From: Thermohalobaculum sp039180675 | Lineage (GTDB): Bacteria > Pseudomonadota > Alphaproteobacteria > Rhodobacterales > Rhodobacteraceae | NCBI GenBank assembly: GCA_039180675.1 | Contig: JBCDDC010000005.1 | Location: 1-64,000, forward strand | Direction of reading: 5' to 3' | Length of the DNA stretch: 64,000 nt | Part shown: positions 34,668-43,845 of the stretch, piece after piece | Layout: each line of letters opens with the position of its first letter | Position numbering within the stretch: position 1 is the stretch's first letter | Notes under the pieces: model-generated | The model's input: only the letters and a program-made list of their open reading frames with translations | Databases searched by the model: none | Told to the model about the DNA's origin: nothing | Made by a program: the position numbers and the translations under genes

Positions 34668-35366
34668 ATGGTGGAATGGCGGATTACCGACGAGCTGATC
34701 GGATATGACGAGGCGCTCGCCTGGATGGAGGGGCGGGTGGAGGCGATCCTGCACCGCGAGGCGGAGGAGTGTGTCTGGCTGCTGGAGCATCCTCCGCTCT
34801 ACACAGCAGGGACGAGCGCGCGCGGGGAGGATTTGATCGACGCGGCGCGCTTTCCGGTCCATCAAGCACGGCGCGGCGGCGAGTTCACCTATCACGGACC
34901 CGGGCAGAGGGTTGCCTATGTCATGCTCGACCTGAACCGGCGGGGCCGGGATGTCCGCCGGTTTGTCAGTGCGCTCGAGGGCTGGATCATCGCGACTCTC
35001 GGCGAATTTCAGATCAGGGGTGAGCGGCGTCAGGGCCGGGTCGGGGTCTGGGTCGAGCGGCCGGAAAAGGCGCCTCGACCTGACGGCAGCCCGGCAGAGG
35101 ACAAGATCGCGGCCATCGGTGTGCGACTGAGGCGCTGGGTGAGTTTCCACGGGATATCGATCAACGTGGAGCCGGATCTCGACCATTTCTCCGGCATCGT
35201 GCCCTGCGGCATCCGGGGGTACGGCGTCACCAGCCTTGCCGATCTTGGCCTTCCGGTCACGCTGTCGGATGTGGACCTGGCGCTGCAACGAACCTTCGCC
35301 GATGCCTTTGCGGCAGAAGACCTCGACGGCTTGTCGCAGACGGCGGCGATGCGAACCAAGGCATGA
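34668..35366 (+). CDS. lipB: Lipoyl(octanoyl) transferase LipB
   Basis: This encodes 232 residues. It transfers octanoyl from acyl carrier protein to lipoate-dependent enzymes in the cytoplasm. Signature RRGGEFTYHGPGQRVAYVML is followed by the catalytic lysine K146 (DKIAAIGVRLRRWVSFHG) and cysteine C180 (GIVPCGI). The start is the ATG at 34668 (MVEWRITDELIGYDEAL); the longer open frame runs back through the tRNA-Leu gene and is not coding. It is slightly longer than E. coli LipB, as usual in alphaproteobacteria. Confidence 0.95.
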   Translation: MVEWRITDELIGYDEALAWMEGRVEAILHREAEECVWLLEHPPLYTAGTSARGEDLIDAARFPVHQARRGGEFTYHGPGQRVAYVMLDLNRRGRDVRRFVSALEGWIIATLGEFQIRGERRQGRVGVWVERPEKAPRPDGSPAEDKIAAIGVRLRRWVSFHGISINVEPDLDHFSGIVPCGIRGYGVTSLADLGLPVTLSDVDLALQRTFADAFAAEDLDGLSQTAAMRTKA

Positions 35367-35473
35367 TAAGGGATTTGTTACTCTGGCATCGCCGCCCGAA
35401 CACGCTATGTTCTCGCGCGCCTCGACCTGAGGCACAAAGCTCGAAGCCAATCAAAAGCCAAGGGAGCGAGATC

Positions 35474-35854
35474 ATGATCAAGCACGTATTCCATGCCGCC
35501 GGTGTTGCGGCACTTTTGCTTTCAGGAGGGGCGGCCCAGGCAGCCGATCCCGAAGACGGCAAGAAGGTGTTCCGCAAGTGCCGGGCCTGCCACAAGGTCG
35601 AGGACGGACAGAACGGCGTCGGGCCGCATCTATTCGGCGTTGTCGGCCGCCCGGTCGCCTCGGTCGAGGGCTACAAGTATTCCAGAGGTATGGCTGGGTT
35701 CGCTGAGGGTGGCAAGGCCTGGACGATCGAGGAACTGGACGGCTACCTCGCCAACCCACGAAAGCATGTCAAAGGTACGAAGATGGCTTTCGGCGGACTC
35801 AAGAAGGAAGACGATCGCGCTGCCATAATCGCCTACCTCGAGACGCTTCAGTAA
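35474..35854 (+). CDS. Periplasmic class I cytochrome c (c2/c550-like)
   Basis: This encodes 126 residues with a Sec signal of about 22 residues (AAQA-AD), heme motif C36-R-A-C39-H40, and the distal Met ligand M104 in GTKMAFGG. It is a soluble periplasmic electron carrier, expected to feed cytochrome oxidase; ctaD follows 231 bp downstream on the same strand. The ATG at 35474 follows AGGGAGCGAG. Size and layout match cytochrome c2/c550. Confidence 0.9.
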   Translation: MIKHVFHAAGVAALLLSGGAAQAADPEDGKKVFRKCRACHKVEDGQNGVGPHLFGVVGRPVASVEGYKYSRGMAGFAEGGKAWTIEELDGYLANPRKHVKGTKMAFGGLKKEDDRAAIIAYLETLQ

Positions 35855-36085
35855 GACACAAGAGCGGCATGGTCCTGTTGAGCGCGGCTCCGGTCGCGCC
35901 TCTATTCATTTATTATCAGGATCTAATGCCGCAGTTTCCGTGCGACAGAAAGACCATCTAAAACCGTCGCGTCACGCGTGTGACTGTGTTGTAACTGGAG
36001 GCCCGTAAGGATAGTGTTGATAGTAGCAAACAAAGACCAATCGCGAGCTTCCTCCTCGCGAAGCCAGATCTAAAGGACAAGCGAC

Positions 36086-37726
36086 ATGGCCGACGCGGCA
36101 GTGCACGCCCACGATGACCACGAGATGGGTTTCTTTACTCGGTGGTTCTGTTCGACAAACCACAAGGACATCGGGATCCTTTACATCATTACCGCGGCAG
36201 TTCTGGGGCTCATCTCGGTCGCCTTCACCATGTATATGCGCCTGGAGCTTATGGAGCCTGGCGTCCAATACATGACGATGGAGGACGGCTCGCCGAACGG
36301 GCACCTGTGGAACGTGATGATCACGGGCCACGGGATCCTGATGATGTTCTTCGTCGTGATCCCGGCACTTTTCGGCGGATTTGGCAACTATTTCATGCCT
36401 TTGCAGATCGGGGCGCCAGACATGGCTTTCCCGCGGATGAACAACCTCAGCTACTGGATGTTCTTCGCCGGATCGACGCTAGCCGTGCTGTCGGTCGTCT
36501 CGCCTGGCGGCAATGACCAGCTCGGTTCGGGCGTTGGCTGGGTGCTGTATGCGCCGCTTTCGGTACGTGAAGGTGGGATGTCGATGGACTTCGCCATCTT
36601 CGCGGTCCACCTCTCGGGGGCGTCGTCGATCCTCGGTGCGATCAACATGATCACAACCTTCCTGAACATGCGTGCGCCCGGCATGACGCTGATGAAGGTG
36701 CCGCTGTTCGCCTGGTCGATCTTCGTGACTGCTTGGCTGATTCTCTTGGCGCTACCGGTGCTGGCGGGCGCAATCACGATGCTGCTGACCGACCGGAACT
36801 TCGGCACGACCTTCTTCGACCCGGCCGGTGGCGGCGACCCCGTGCTCTATCAGCACATCCTGTGGTTTTTCGGCCATCCGGAGGTCTACATCATCGTGGT
36901 GCCAGGCTTCGGCATCATCTCGCACATCATCTCAACCTTCTCGAAGAAACCGATTTTCGGCTACACGGGCATGGTGTTCGCCATGGTCGGAATCGGTGTG
37001 TTGGGCTTCGTCGTCTGGGCGCACCATATGTACACGGTCGGCATGTCGAATAACGCGCAGGCCTACTTCATGCTGGCGACGATGGTGATTGCGGTGCCAA
37101 CCGGCATCAAGATCTTCTCGTGGATCGCAACCATGTGGGGCGGCTCGATCAGCTTCAAGACGCCGATGTTGTGGGCGCTGGGCTTCCTGTTCCTCTTCAC
37201 GCTTGGCGGTGTGACTGGGATCGTGCTCAGCCAGGCCGGGATCGATCGGGCCTATCACGACACTTACTACGTGGTGGCGCACTTCCATTATGTGATGTCG
37301 CTCGGCGCTGTGTTCTGCATCTTCGCCGGCATCTACTACTGGTTCGGCAAGATGACCGGGCGCCAGTACCCAGAGTTCTGGGGCAAGGTGCACTTCTGGA
37401 CGATGTTCATCGGTGCCAACATCACCTTCTTCCCGCAGCACTTCCTTGGCCGCCAGGGCATGCCGCGGCGCTACATCGACTATCCGGAGCAGTTTGCGCT
37501 CTGGAACGAGGTGTCGTCCTACGGTGCCTTCCTGTCAGGCGCATCCTTCCTGCTCTTCTTCGGGATCGTGTTCTGGAGCCTGCGCTACGGCAAGAAGGTA
37601 ACCGAGCCGAACTACTGGAACGATGAGCTCGGCACGCTCGAGTGGACCCTGCCGAACCCGCCGCCAGCGCACACTTTCGAGACGCTGCCGAAGCGGGAGG
37701 ATTGGGACAAACAACCGGCCCATTGA
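36086..37726 (+). CDS. ctaD: Cytochrome c oxidase subunit I (aa3 type)
   Basis: This encodes 546 residues with 12 membrane helices. Heme-copper ligands are recognisable: WNVMITGHGILMMFF for heme a, HPEVYIIVVPGFG with the Tyr/His crosslink region and D/K channel residues, HHMYTVGM for CuB, and the pair HFHYVMSLG. It is the terminal proton-pumping oxidase of aerobic respiration. Subunits II and III are not in the window, as often for ctaD in Rhodobacterales. The ATG has AAAGGACAAG upstream. Confidence 0.95.
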   Translation: MADAAVHAHDDHEMGFFTRWFCSTNHKDIGILYIITAAVLGLISVAFTMYMRLELMEPGVQYMTMEDGSPNGHLWNVMITGHGILMMFFVVIPALFGGFGNYFMPLQIGAPDMAFPRMNNLSYWMFFAGSTLAVLSVVSPGGNDQLGSGVGWVLYAPLSVREGGMSMDFAIFAVHLSGASSILGAINMITTFLNMRAPGMTLMKVPLFAWSIFVTAWLILLALPVLAGAITMLLTDRNFGTTFFDPAGGGDPVLYQHILWFFGHPEVYIIVVPGFGIISHIISTFSKKPIFGYTGMVFAMVGIGVLGFVVWAHHMYTVGMSNNAQAYFMLATMVIAVPTGIKIFSWIATMWGGSISFKTPMLWALGFLFLFTLGGVTGIVLSQAGIDRAYHDTYYVVAHFHYVMSLGAVFCIFAGIYYWFGKMTGRQYPEFWGKVHFWTMFIGANITFFPQHFLGRQGMPRRYIDYPEQFALWNEVSSYGAFLSGASFLLFFGIVFWSLRYGKKVTEPNYWNDELGTLEWTLPNPPPAHTFETLPKREDWDKQPAH

Positions 37727-37728
37727 CG

Positions 37729-38280
37729 ATGCCCGTGCCCAACGACCTGGCGGCGGGTCGCGATGTCCCGCCACTGCCCCAACCGGGCAGCTGGGTCGAG
37801 TGGCGCGAACGGCAGGACTGCCCCATCTACCAGGCGACGATCTGGCCCAACCGCTCGATGGGTCCGAAGTTACGGCGCAACATGCTGTGCTTTGCTGCCG
37901 CGGGCTTCTCGGTTCCGCTGATCCCGGCTTTAGGCACGCCCGTATTCTGGGGCCTGTTGCCGTTCCTGGGTCTAGCGCTTGGTTGCCTCTGGTTCGGGTT
38001 CCGGATGAGCGACCGCAGCGGCAGGCTGCATGAGGTTCTGACCATCTGGCGCGATGAGATGCGGGTGGAGCGGTTTGAACCCCGGGGCGATGTCCTGCGC
38101 TGGGCCGCAGATCCGTTCCGGGTGCGTGTTCAACTGCATGAGGACGCGCGGCCGGAGAACTATCTCACCCTCACCGGTGGAAGCCGCGAGATCGAACTTG
38201 GCGCCTTTCTCTCGCCTTGGGAGCGACTGGAACTGAAGGAAGAGGTCGACGCGGCGCTGATCAAAGCGTTCCGCGACTGA
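37729..38280 (+). CDS. DUF2244 domain membrane protein
   Basis: This encodes 183 residues; the ATG at 37729 lies 2 bp after the ctaD stop, so co-translation is likely. DUF2244 covers about residues 30-175, with two adjacent membrane helices (about 48-90: MLCFAAAGFSVPLIPALG and FLGLALGCLWFGF), followed by a soluble C-terminal beta domain (WRDEMRVERFEP). The family has no assigned biochemical role; the position after ctaD hints at oxidase biogenesis (inference). Confidence 0.85.
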   Translation: MPVPNDLAAGRDVPPLPQPGSWVEWRERQDCPIYQATIWPNRSMGPKLRRNMLCFAAAGFSVPLIPALGTPVFWGLLPFLGLALGCLWFGFRMSDRSGRLHEVLTIWRDEMRVERFEPRGDVLRWAADPFRVRVQLHEDARPENYLTLTGGSREIELGAFLSPWERLELKEEVDAALIKAFRD

Positions 38281-38283
38281 CGG

Positions 38284-38676
38284 CTAATAGGGCCTGTAGG
38301 ACTTCTCCTCGATGAGCCGGGAGCCGAGCAGCAGGTTGATCTCGCGCTTCACGGCCGCGCGGCAGTCATTGGTTTTGTAGACCGCACGCGCAAGACGGAT
38401 GAATTCGCTGCCAAAATCTTGCATGCCCTCGTACTCGCGGATCGCGTCTTCGATCTCCCAGAGTTCTTCATTGATGGCCTTCAGGTTGGCGGTGAGGCGG
38501 GTCAACTCTTCCGAGGCAGGCAGGGCGGCGTCGCGCGCCGATGAGAGGCTATCGAGCTCTTCGGCCACATTGGCGCGTTTTGCCGGGTCGGAGATCCGCT
38601 CCGCCTTGATCTCCAGGATGGTGATCTTGTCGATCAGCTCCCCGGCGGCGATCTCGACCCTCACGGTACCAGTCAT
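38284..38676 (-). CDS. DUF6165 family protein
   Basis: This encodes 130 residues, mostly alpha-helical and charged (EIAAGELIDKITILEIKAERI; ELWEIEDAIREYE). The DUF6165 family has no known function and often lies beside glycan-related genes. It overlaps the TPR/glycosyltransferase-like gene upstream by 4 bp and converges on the DUF2244 gene with only 3 bp between. The two-gene minus-strand unit suggests a joint role in surface-polysaccharide work (inference). Confidence 0.8.
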   Translation of the reverse strand: MTGTVRVEIAAGELIDKITILEIKAERISDPAKRANVAEELDSLSSARDAALPASEELTRLTANLKAINEELWEIEDAIREYEGMQDFGSEFIRLARAVYKTNDCRAAVKREINLLLGSRLIEEKSYRPY

Positions 38677-40067
38677 CGTTCCCTCTCCAGATGCGCCTCT
38701 AATTCGGCCCGGACCCGCGCGAAAACTTCAGCCCAGTCGCCCGGGCTTGTCTGACGGAACAGCCGCATCGAGGGATACCAGGGTGTGGTCTCCCCGCTGC
38801 CGTAGAGCCAGAACCCCTCATGCGCCAACAGGTTCCAGATCGGCTTGCCAAGCGAACCCGCGATATGAACGACAGCGGTATCCGTCGTGATCATCAGATC
38901 CATCTCTTCGATCAGGGCTGCAGTATCAGCGAAGTCGCGATCCTTACTGCAAGCATCGAGGATCAGGCCAGAGAGGCCCGAGGCAACGAACTCCTTATGC
39001 GCCTGCCCCTTGTAGAGGCTGAATAGCTGGACGCCGGGTATCTCGGTCAGCGGCAGAAACGCCTCAGGCCCACAGGCGCGCCGATGGTTCGCGCGGTAAG
39101 TGAGGCTGCCGGTCCACACCACACCAATCTTGAACACTCCGTCGAAGGGTCTGACGAGCGCGCGGGCTCTCTTCCGACTGTCCTCGGGGATATGCAGCCG
39201 GGGAAGGGGGGGCGGTTTGTTGTCTTCCAGGCCCACAAGATTGGGCAGGCTCATGTTGGGAGTGTAGAAATCGAACGCGTCTGATTTCCGCGCTTCTGCC
39301 ACAAGTGTGAGTGCTCCCTCCGCCACACTATCGAGCCCGTTCAACAGCCGTTTGAGAGGTGGTTTGACCAGCATCGTCGGCTCGGCCCCCATGCCGATCA
39401 ACCGAGGCAGAAAACGGGCCATCAGGATTGCATCGCCGAACCCCTGCTCAGGCAAGATCAGGAGGCGTTTGCCCGCGATGTCCTGACCGGTCCAGCGGGC
39501 GAAGGGAACCTCAGCGGGCAGGCTGACCTCCGGCCCGTCGAACCGCCCCTCGAAGTCGCGGAAGCCTTCGGCATAGTTCCCGAGCATCAGGTGGGAGAGC
39601 CCGCGCTGGAGCAGAAGCTCTCCCTGCCCGGTCACATCCAGATTCCGCTCTGCCCGGTCGACAAGCGCGATCACCTCCTCATGCTGCCAGTCGCCGCGCA
39701 GACTGACCGCGAGGTCGCGGATCCGTGCCGGGTCATCCGGGTCCATCGCGAGCAATTCGCGCCGTATGGTTATCGCCTCCGGATAGGCGCCGGAGTCGTT
39801 CAGCGCGTTGGCGAGGTTGTTTTGCGCGCTCTCGAGCTCCGGTTCCAGCTGCAGCGCCCTGCGATGCGCCGCGATCGAGGCGCCGAAATGCCCCTGTTTG
39901 CGCAGCAGCGCGCCGTAGTTCGTCCAACCCCGGCCATGGGCCGGCACCTGAGCGAGAAACCGGCGATAGATAGGGGCAGCTTCGTCCAGCGCGTCATCCT
40001 TGTGCAGACGAACGGCCTCATTCAAGAGATCCGCCAGGGTGCTTGGTTGTTTGGAGGTTGTCGGCAT
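38673..40067 (-). CDS. TPR protein with glycosyltransferase-9/41-like domain
   Basis: This encodes 464 residues. Tetratricopeptide repeats lie at about residues 10-170 (YRRFLAQVPAHGRGWTNYGALL and following). A GT-B-like C-terminal domain follows: LLILPEQGFGDAILMARFLP, VVWTGSL, and DTAVVHIAGSLGKPIWNLLA, as in ADP-heptose-type or O-GlcNAc-type transferases. The ATG at 40067 (MPTTSKQPSTLADLL) is preferred; the long frame to 40943 is antisense to mgtE. It is probably cytoplasmic and involved in glycan assembly. Confidence 0.8.
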   Translation of the reverse strand: MPTTSKQPSTLADLLNEAVRLHKDDALDEAAPIYRRFLAQVPAHGRGWTNYGALLRKQGHFGASIAAHRRALQLEPELESAQNNLANALNDSGAYPEAITIRRELLAMDPDDPARIRDLAVSLRGDWQHEEVIALVDRAERNLDVTGQGELLLQRGLSHLMLGNYAEGFRDFEGRFDGPEVSLPAEVPFARWTGQDIAGKRLLILPEQGFGDAILMARFLPRLIGMGAEPTMLVKPPLKRLLNGLDSVAEGALTLVAEARKSDAFDFYTPNMSLPNLVGLEDNKPPPLPRLHIPEDSRKRARALVRPFDGVFKIGVVWTGSLTYRANHRRACGPEAFLPLTEIPGVQLFSLYKGQAHKEFVASGLSGLILDACSKDRDFADTAALIEEMDLMITTDTAVVHIAGSLGKPIWNLLAHEGFWLYGSGETTPWYPSMRLFRQTSPGDWAEVFARVRAELEAHLERER

Positions 40068-40217
40068 GGGCGGGTTTTCGGTCTGGATTGCGCCGGGCTG
40101 GGCGAGTCTTGCCCGGGAAGACGCCGAAAACAATCGCGAAATCGGCGGGCAGGATGTTTTCGCCCGAACCGAGACGCGGTAAGACGGAACCTGATGCTCC
40201 TGTCCGGAGGCCCAGAC

Positions 40218-41606
40218 ATGGCCCAGACCCCCGACACTGCGAGCGACGCTGACCGGCGTGACGACGACTACGAGCTCGACAGCGAGCTTGTAGCCGGCAT
40301 CTGCGAGTCTGTGGAAGCAGGGGACCGGGTCGGCGCCCTCTCTCAACTCGATGGTCTGCACGTGGCCGATGTTGCCGACCTGCTTGAGCAGGTGACCGCC
40401 GAGGAGCGGCGCGGCATCGTCAACCTGCTCTGGGCCGATATCGACAACGAGGTTCTGGTCGAGCTGGAAGAAGGCATCCGGGATGAGGTTCTGGAGATCC
40501 TGCAGCCGACCGAACTGGCCGAGGCCGTAAAGAATCTGGAAACCGACGATGTGGTGTATCTGGTCGAGGATCTCACCGAACCTCAGCAGCGGGTGGTGCT
40601 CGAAGCGCTGGAACCGGCAGACCGTGCAGCGGTTGCTCGTTCGCTGGAATATCCGGAGTATTCCGCCGGGCGCCTCATGCAGACCGATTTCGTCAAGGCA
40701 CCGCCTTTTTGGACCGTGGGCCAGATGATCGATGCCCTGCGCGCCGATGACGACCTTCCCCAACAGTTCTATGACGTGATCATCACTGACCCCTCGGCGC
40801 ACCCGGTAGGGACGATCCCGCTTTCGGTCATCATCGCGAACCGGCGGCCCGTGGTGCTCGAAAGCCTGATGCAGGATGAGTTTCGAACGCTCCATGTCGA
40901 GGACCCGCAGGAGGATGTCGCCTACGCCTTCAACCAATATCACCTCGTCTCCGCCCCCGTGGTCGATGACGACGGCCGAGTCGTCGGCGTGATCACGATC
41001 GACGATGCGATGGAGGCGCTGGAGGAGGAGGCGGAGGAGGATATCAAGCGCCTCGCCGGTCTGGGCGATGAGGAAATCTCGGACAATGTCTGGGAGATCG
41101 CGCGGGCGCGTTTCGTCTGGCTCCTGGCCAATCTCGCGACTGCGATCCTCGCCTCGATCGTGATCGCGCAGTTCGATGCGACACTGCAGGAGGTCATCGC
41201 CCTGGCCGTTCTGATGCCGATCGTCGCCTCGATGGGCGGCAATGCCGGAACACAGACGCTGACCGTCGCAGTCCGGGCGCTGGCGACCCGCGACCTGACC
41301 CCAACCAACGCGCTGAGGGTTGTGTGGCGCGAGACGATGGTCGGGCTGGTGAACGGGCTCTTGTTTGCAGCGCTGATCGGCGCGCTGACCTGGGCCTATT
41401 ACGGCTATGGAGCGCTCGGCGGCGTGATCGCGCTGGCGATGGTCGTGAACATGGTCGTGGCCGGGATGGCAGGGATCCTGATCCCGATGGGGTTGGACAA
41501 GCTGGGCGCCGATCCCGCGCTGGCTTCTGGCACCTTCGTGACAACCGTGACGGATGTGGTCGGTTTTTTCGCATTTCTCGGGCTCGCGGGGGTCGTTCTG
41601 TTGTGA
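40218..41606 (+). CDS. mgtE: Magnesium transporter MgtE
   Basis: This encodes 462 residues: an acidic N-domain (about 40-140), two CBS domains (about 145-265: VGTIPLSVIIANRRPVV, VVDDDGRVVGVITIDDAMEAL), then the membrane domain with five helices including LAVLMPIVASMGGNAGTQTL, the Mg2+ pore motif. The cytoplasmic part senses Mg2+ and gates the channel. The start ATG at 40218 follows GGAGG; it is divergent from the TPR gene (150 bp apart). Confidence 0.9.
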   Translation: MAQTPDTASDADRRDDDYELDSELVAGICESVEAGDRVGALSQLDGLHVADVADLLEQVTAEERRGIVNLLWADIDNEVLVELEEGIRDEVLEILQPTELAEAVKNLETDDVVYLVEDLTEPQQRVVLEALEPADRAAVARSLEYPEYSAGRLMQTDFVKAPPFWTVGQMIDALRADDDLPQQFYDVIITDPSAHPVGTIPLSVIIANRRPVVLESLMQDEFRTLHVEDPQEDVAYAFNQYHLVSAPVVDDDGRVVGVITIDDAMEALEEEAEEDIKRLAGLGDEEISDNVWEIARARFVWLLANLATAILASIVIAQFDATLQEVIALAVLMPIVASMGGNAGTQTLTVAVRALATRDLTPTNALRVVWRETMVGLVNGLLFAALIGALTWAYYGYGALGGVIALAMVVNMVVAGMAGILIPMGLDKLGADPALASGTFVTTVTDVVGFFAFLGLAGVVLL

Positions 41607-41673
41607 AAGCGCCTCCCCGGGTTGATTTTGGCGCCCGGTGCGCTTCTATCGCTGTGTAGCGAGAGGAGCACGC

Positions 41674-42597
41674 ATGCCCCTGCCAGGCAGTATTGACGCG
41701 ACGCAGGAATTACTTTCCGGAACCGGCTATGTCTGCGGCCGCGGGTTGGCGACGGTGATGTTTCTCAGCCTGAAGCTCGGTCGTCCCCTGTTTCTTGAGG
41801 GCGAAGCCGGGGTCGGTAAGACCGAGATCGCAAAGGCCATGGCCGAGGCGCTCGGCCGCCGCCTGATCCGGTTGCAATGCTATGAGGGCCTAGATGCTGC
41901 CTCGGCAGTCTACGAATGGAACTACCCCGCCCAGATGATCGAGATCCGCCTTGCCGAGGCGTCGGGTGACCGGGCGCGTGACAGCCTCGCCGCCGATCTC
42001 TTTTCCGAGCGGTTTCTGACCCGCCGCCCGCTGCTCGAGGCGATGGAACCGCAGCCCGAGGGTCCGCCCGTTTTGCTGATCGACGAGCTGGACCGGACGG
42101 ACGAGCCCTTTGAGGCCTTTCTGCTGGAAGCGCTCGCCGATTATCAGGTCACGATCCCCGAACTCGGGACGGTCAAGGCAGCTGAGCCGCCGATTGTGAT
42201 CATCACCTCGAACCGCACGCGCGAGGTGCATGACGCGCTGAAGCGGCGCTGCCTCTATCACTGGGTCGACTACCCGGATGCGGAGCGAGAGCTTGCGATC
42301 CTCGCGAGCCGGGCGCCGGAGGTCACGCAGCAGCTCTCCGAAGAGGTTGTGGCTTTTGTCCAGCGCATCCGTATAGAAGATCTCTTCAAACGGCCTGGTG
42401 TTGCAGAGACGATCGACTGGGCGCGCTGTCTGGTGGCGCTCGACGCCATCGCGCTCGACCCGCAGGTTGTCTCCGATACGCTTGGGGCGCTTCTGAAGTA
42501 TCAGGATGACATTGCGCGGTTTCAGGCGGGCGAGTCGACCCGCATCCTCGACGAAGTGCGCGACGCGATGGCCGAGATCCGGGCAGTCACCGCCTGA
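41674..42597 (+). CDS. coxD: MoxR-family AAA+ ATPase, CoxD-like (second set)
   Basis: This encodes 307 residues; ATG at 41674 behind GAGAGGAG. Walker A GEAGVGKTEIAKAMA, Walker B VLLIDELDRTDE, sensor 1 TSNRTREV and the CoxD-type insert LQCYEGLDAASAVYEWNYP make it a paralogue of the CoxD at 15620-16501. It presumably remodels a molybdenum hydroxylase encoded elsewhere, together with the CoxE-like protein at 43846. The alcohol-dehydrogenase-like gene lies in between on the opposite strand. Confidence 0.85.
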   Translation: MPLPGSIDATQELLSGTGYVCGRGLATVMFLSLKLGRPLFLEGEAGVGKTEIAKAMAEALGRRLIRLQCYEGLDAASAVYEWNYPAQMIEIRLAEASGDRARDSLAADLFSERFLTRRPLLEAMEPQPEGPPVLLIDELDRTDEPFEAFLLEALADYQVTIPELGTVKAAEPPIVIITSNRTREVHDALKRRCLYHWVDYPDAERELAILASRAPEVTQQLSEEVVAFVQRIRIEDLFKRPGVAETIDWARCLVALDAIALDPQVVSDTLGALLKYQDDIARFQAGESTRILDEVRDAMAEIRAVTA

Positions 42598-42607
42598 GGC
42601 ATACGGA

Positions 42608-43717
42608 TCAGTCTTGCGGCGGGATCAGGACGAAATTCCCGAAGTGCTTCTTTTCCATGAACTCTTCCTGCGCCGCCGCGATCTGTTCCAATGGAAAGGT
42701 CTTTGCGAGCAGCGGGCGGATCTCACCCCGCTCGATATACCCGATCAAGTCCGGGAATACCGGCTCGTCCCACGCCGTGGTGCCGATCAGTCGGATATCC
42801 TTGAGATACATATCCCGCATATCGAGCGCAACGACAGGCCCGGCAATCGCGCCTGAGGAGACAAGGCGACCGCCACGCCGCAGCAGTTTGAGCATGGCCG
42901 GAAAACCTGGTCCAGCGACATTGTCCACTACGAGATCCAGGGCTTCCTCGCCAAGTGCGGCAATCGGGTCGTCGTCCCGCTCCAGCACCTGATCGGCGCC
43001 CAGGGCGCGGACTTGATCCATCTTCGAGCGTCCGGCGATGGCCGTGACCCTTGCCCCGCGGCGTTTGGCAAGCTGAACGGTCGCCGATCCGACCCCGCCT
43101 GAGGCGCCAGTGATCAGCACATGCTCGCCCTCGCTCAGCCCCGCGCGATGCAGCATATTCTCTCCCGTTCCATAGGCGCAGGGGATCGTCGCCAGCTCAG
43201 CGTCGGACCAGTCGCAGTCGACCGGGAAGACCTCAGTGGCCGGAACCTTAACGAACTGCGCGAAGGCGCCGTCGAAATCCGAGGCCATCCAGACATTCTC
43301 CATCGAGCCATAACCCTCGGGTCGCATGCAGGCGCGGACGAGGACACGGCGGCCGAGAAGGCTCTGATCTTCATCAGGTCCGACGGCAGCGACCCGGCCG
43401 CAGCAATCTGTGCCCTGAATGAATGGAAATGGGGTCGCCTTGTTCCAGCCGCCATCCGCGGGCTCTTGCCCCGCTCCTATCTGTGCATCAGCCTTCGCAT
43501 CGGTGCCGGTTGTCACATTCGAGGAGTACCAGCCGAGGCGGGTGTTGATCTCGGTATTGTTCACCCCGGCGGCCAGCACTCTGAGCAGCACCTCTCCCGG
43601 CCCCGCCACGGGAACGGGCACCGGGCGGTAGTCGAGCTTGTCGTATCCGCCATTCCCGGTGGTCACGACCGCCATCATCGTCTTGGCCACGCCACTCGTG
43701 TCGAACCTGTCGCTCAT
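42608..43717 (-). CDS. Zinc-type alcohol dehydrogenase / quinone-oxidoreductase family protein
   Basis: This encodes 369 residues of the MDR superfamily: GroES-like domain (GPGEVLLRVLAAGVNNTEIN), then the Rossmann motif GASGGVGSATVQLAKRRGARV for NADPH. The structural-zinc cysteines are absent, placing it with quinone/enone reductases. It has an unusual insertion with WNKATPFPFIQGTDCCGRV. ATG at 43717 follows a GGGGGAAAG site. It lies antisense between the CoxD and CoxE genes; function there is unknown. It is nearly back to back with the CoxE start (128 bp). Confidence 0.85.
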   Translation of the reverse strand: MSDRFDTSGVAKTMMAVVTTGNGGYDKLDYRPVPVPVAGPGEVLLRVLAAGVNNTEINTRLGWYSSNVTTGTDAKADAQIGAGQEPADGGWNKATPFPFIQGTDCCGRVAAVGPDEDQSLLGRRVLVRACMRPEGYGSMENVWMASDFDGAFAQFVKVPATEVFPVDCDWSDAELATIPCAYGTGENMLHRAGLSEGEHVLITGASGGVGSATVQLAKRRGARVTAIAGRSKMDQVRALGADQVLERDDDPIAALGEEALDLVVDNVAGPGFPAMLKLLRRGGRLVSSGAIAGPVVALDMRDMYLKDIRLIGTTAWDEPVFPDLIGYIERGEIRPLLAKTFPLEQIAAAQEEFMEKKHFGNFVLIPPQD

Positions 43718-43845
43718 GCGTCTTTCCCCCTTTGCTCTGCGCACGGTGGTGGCGCGGCGCGGCGAATGCAAGGCGCCGCCGCAGGGCGGTCGCCTAACCG
43801 AGCCAATTGGTTTGCCGGGCAATCGGGAAGCGGTTAAGACGGCGC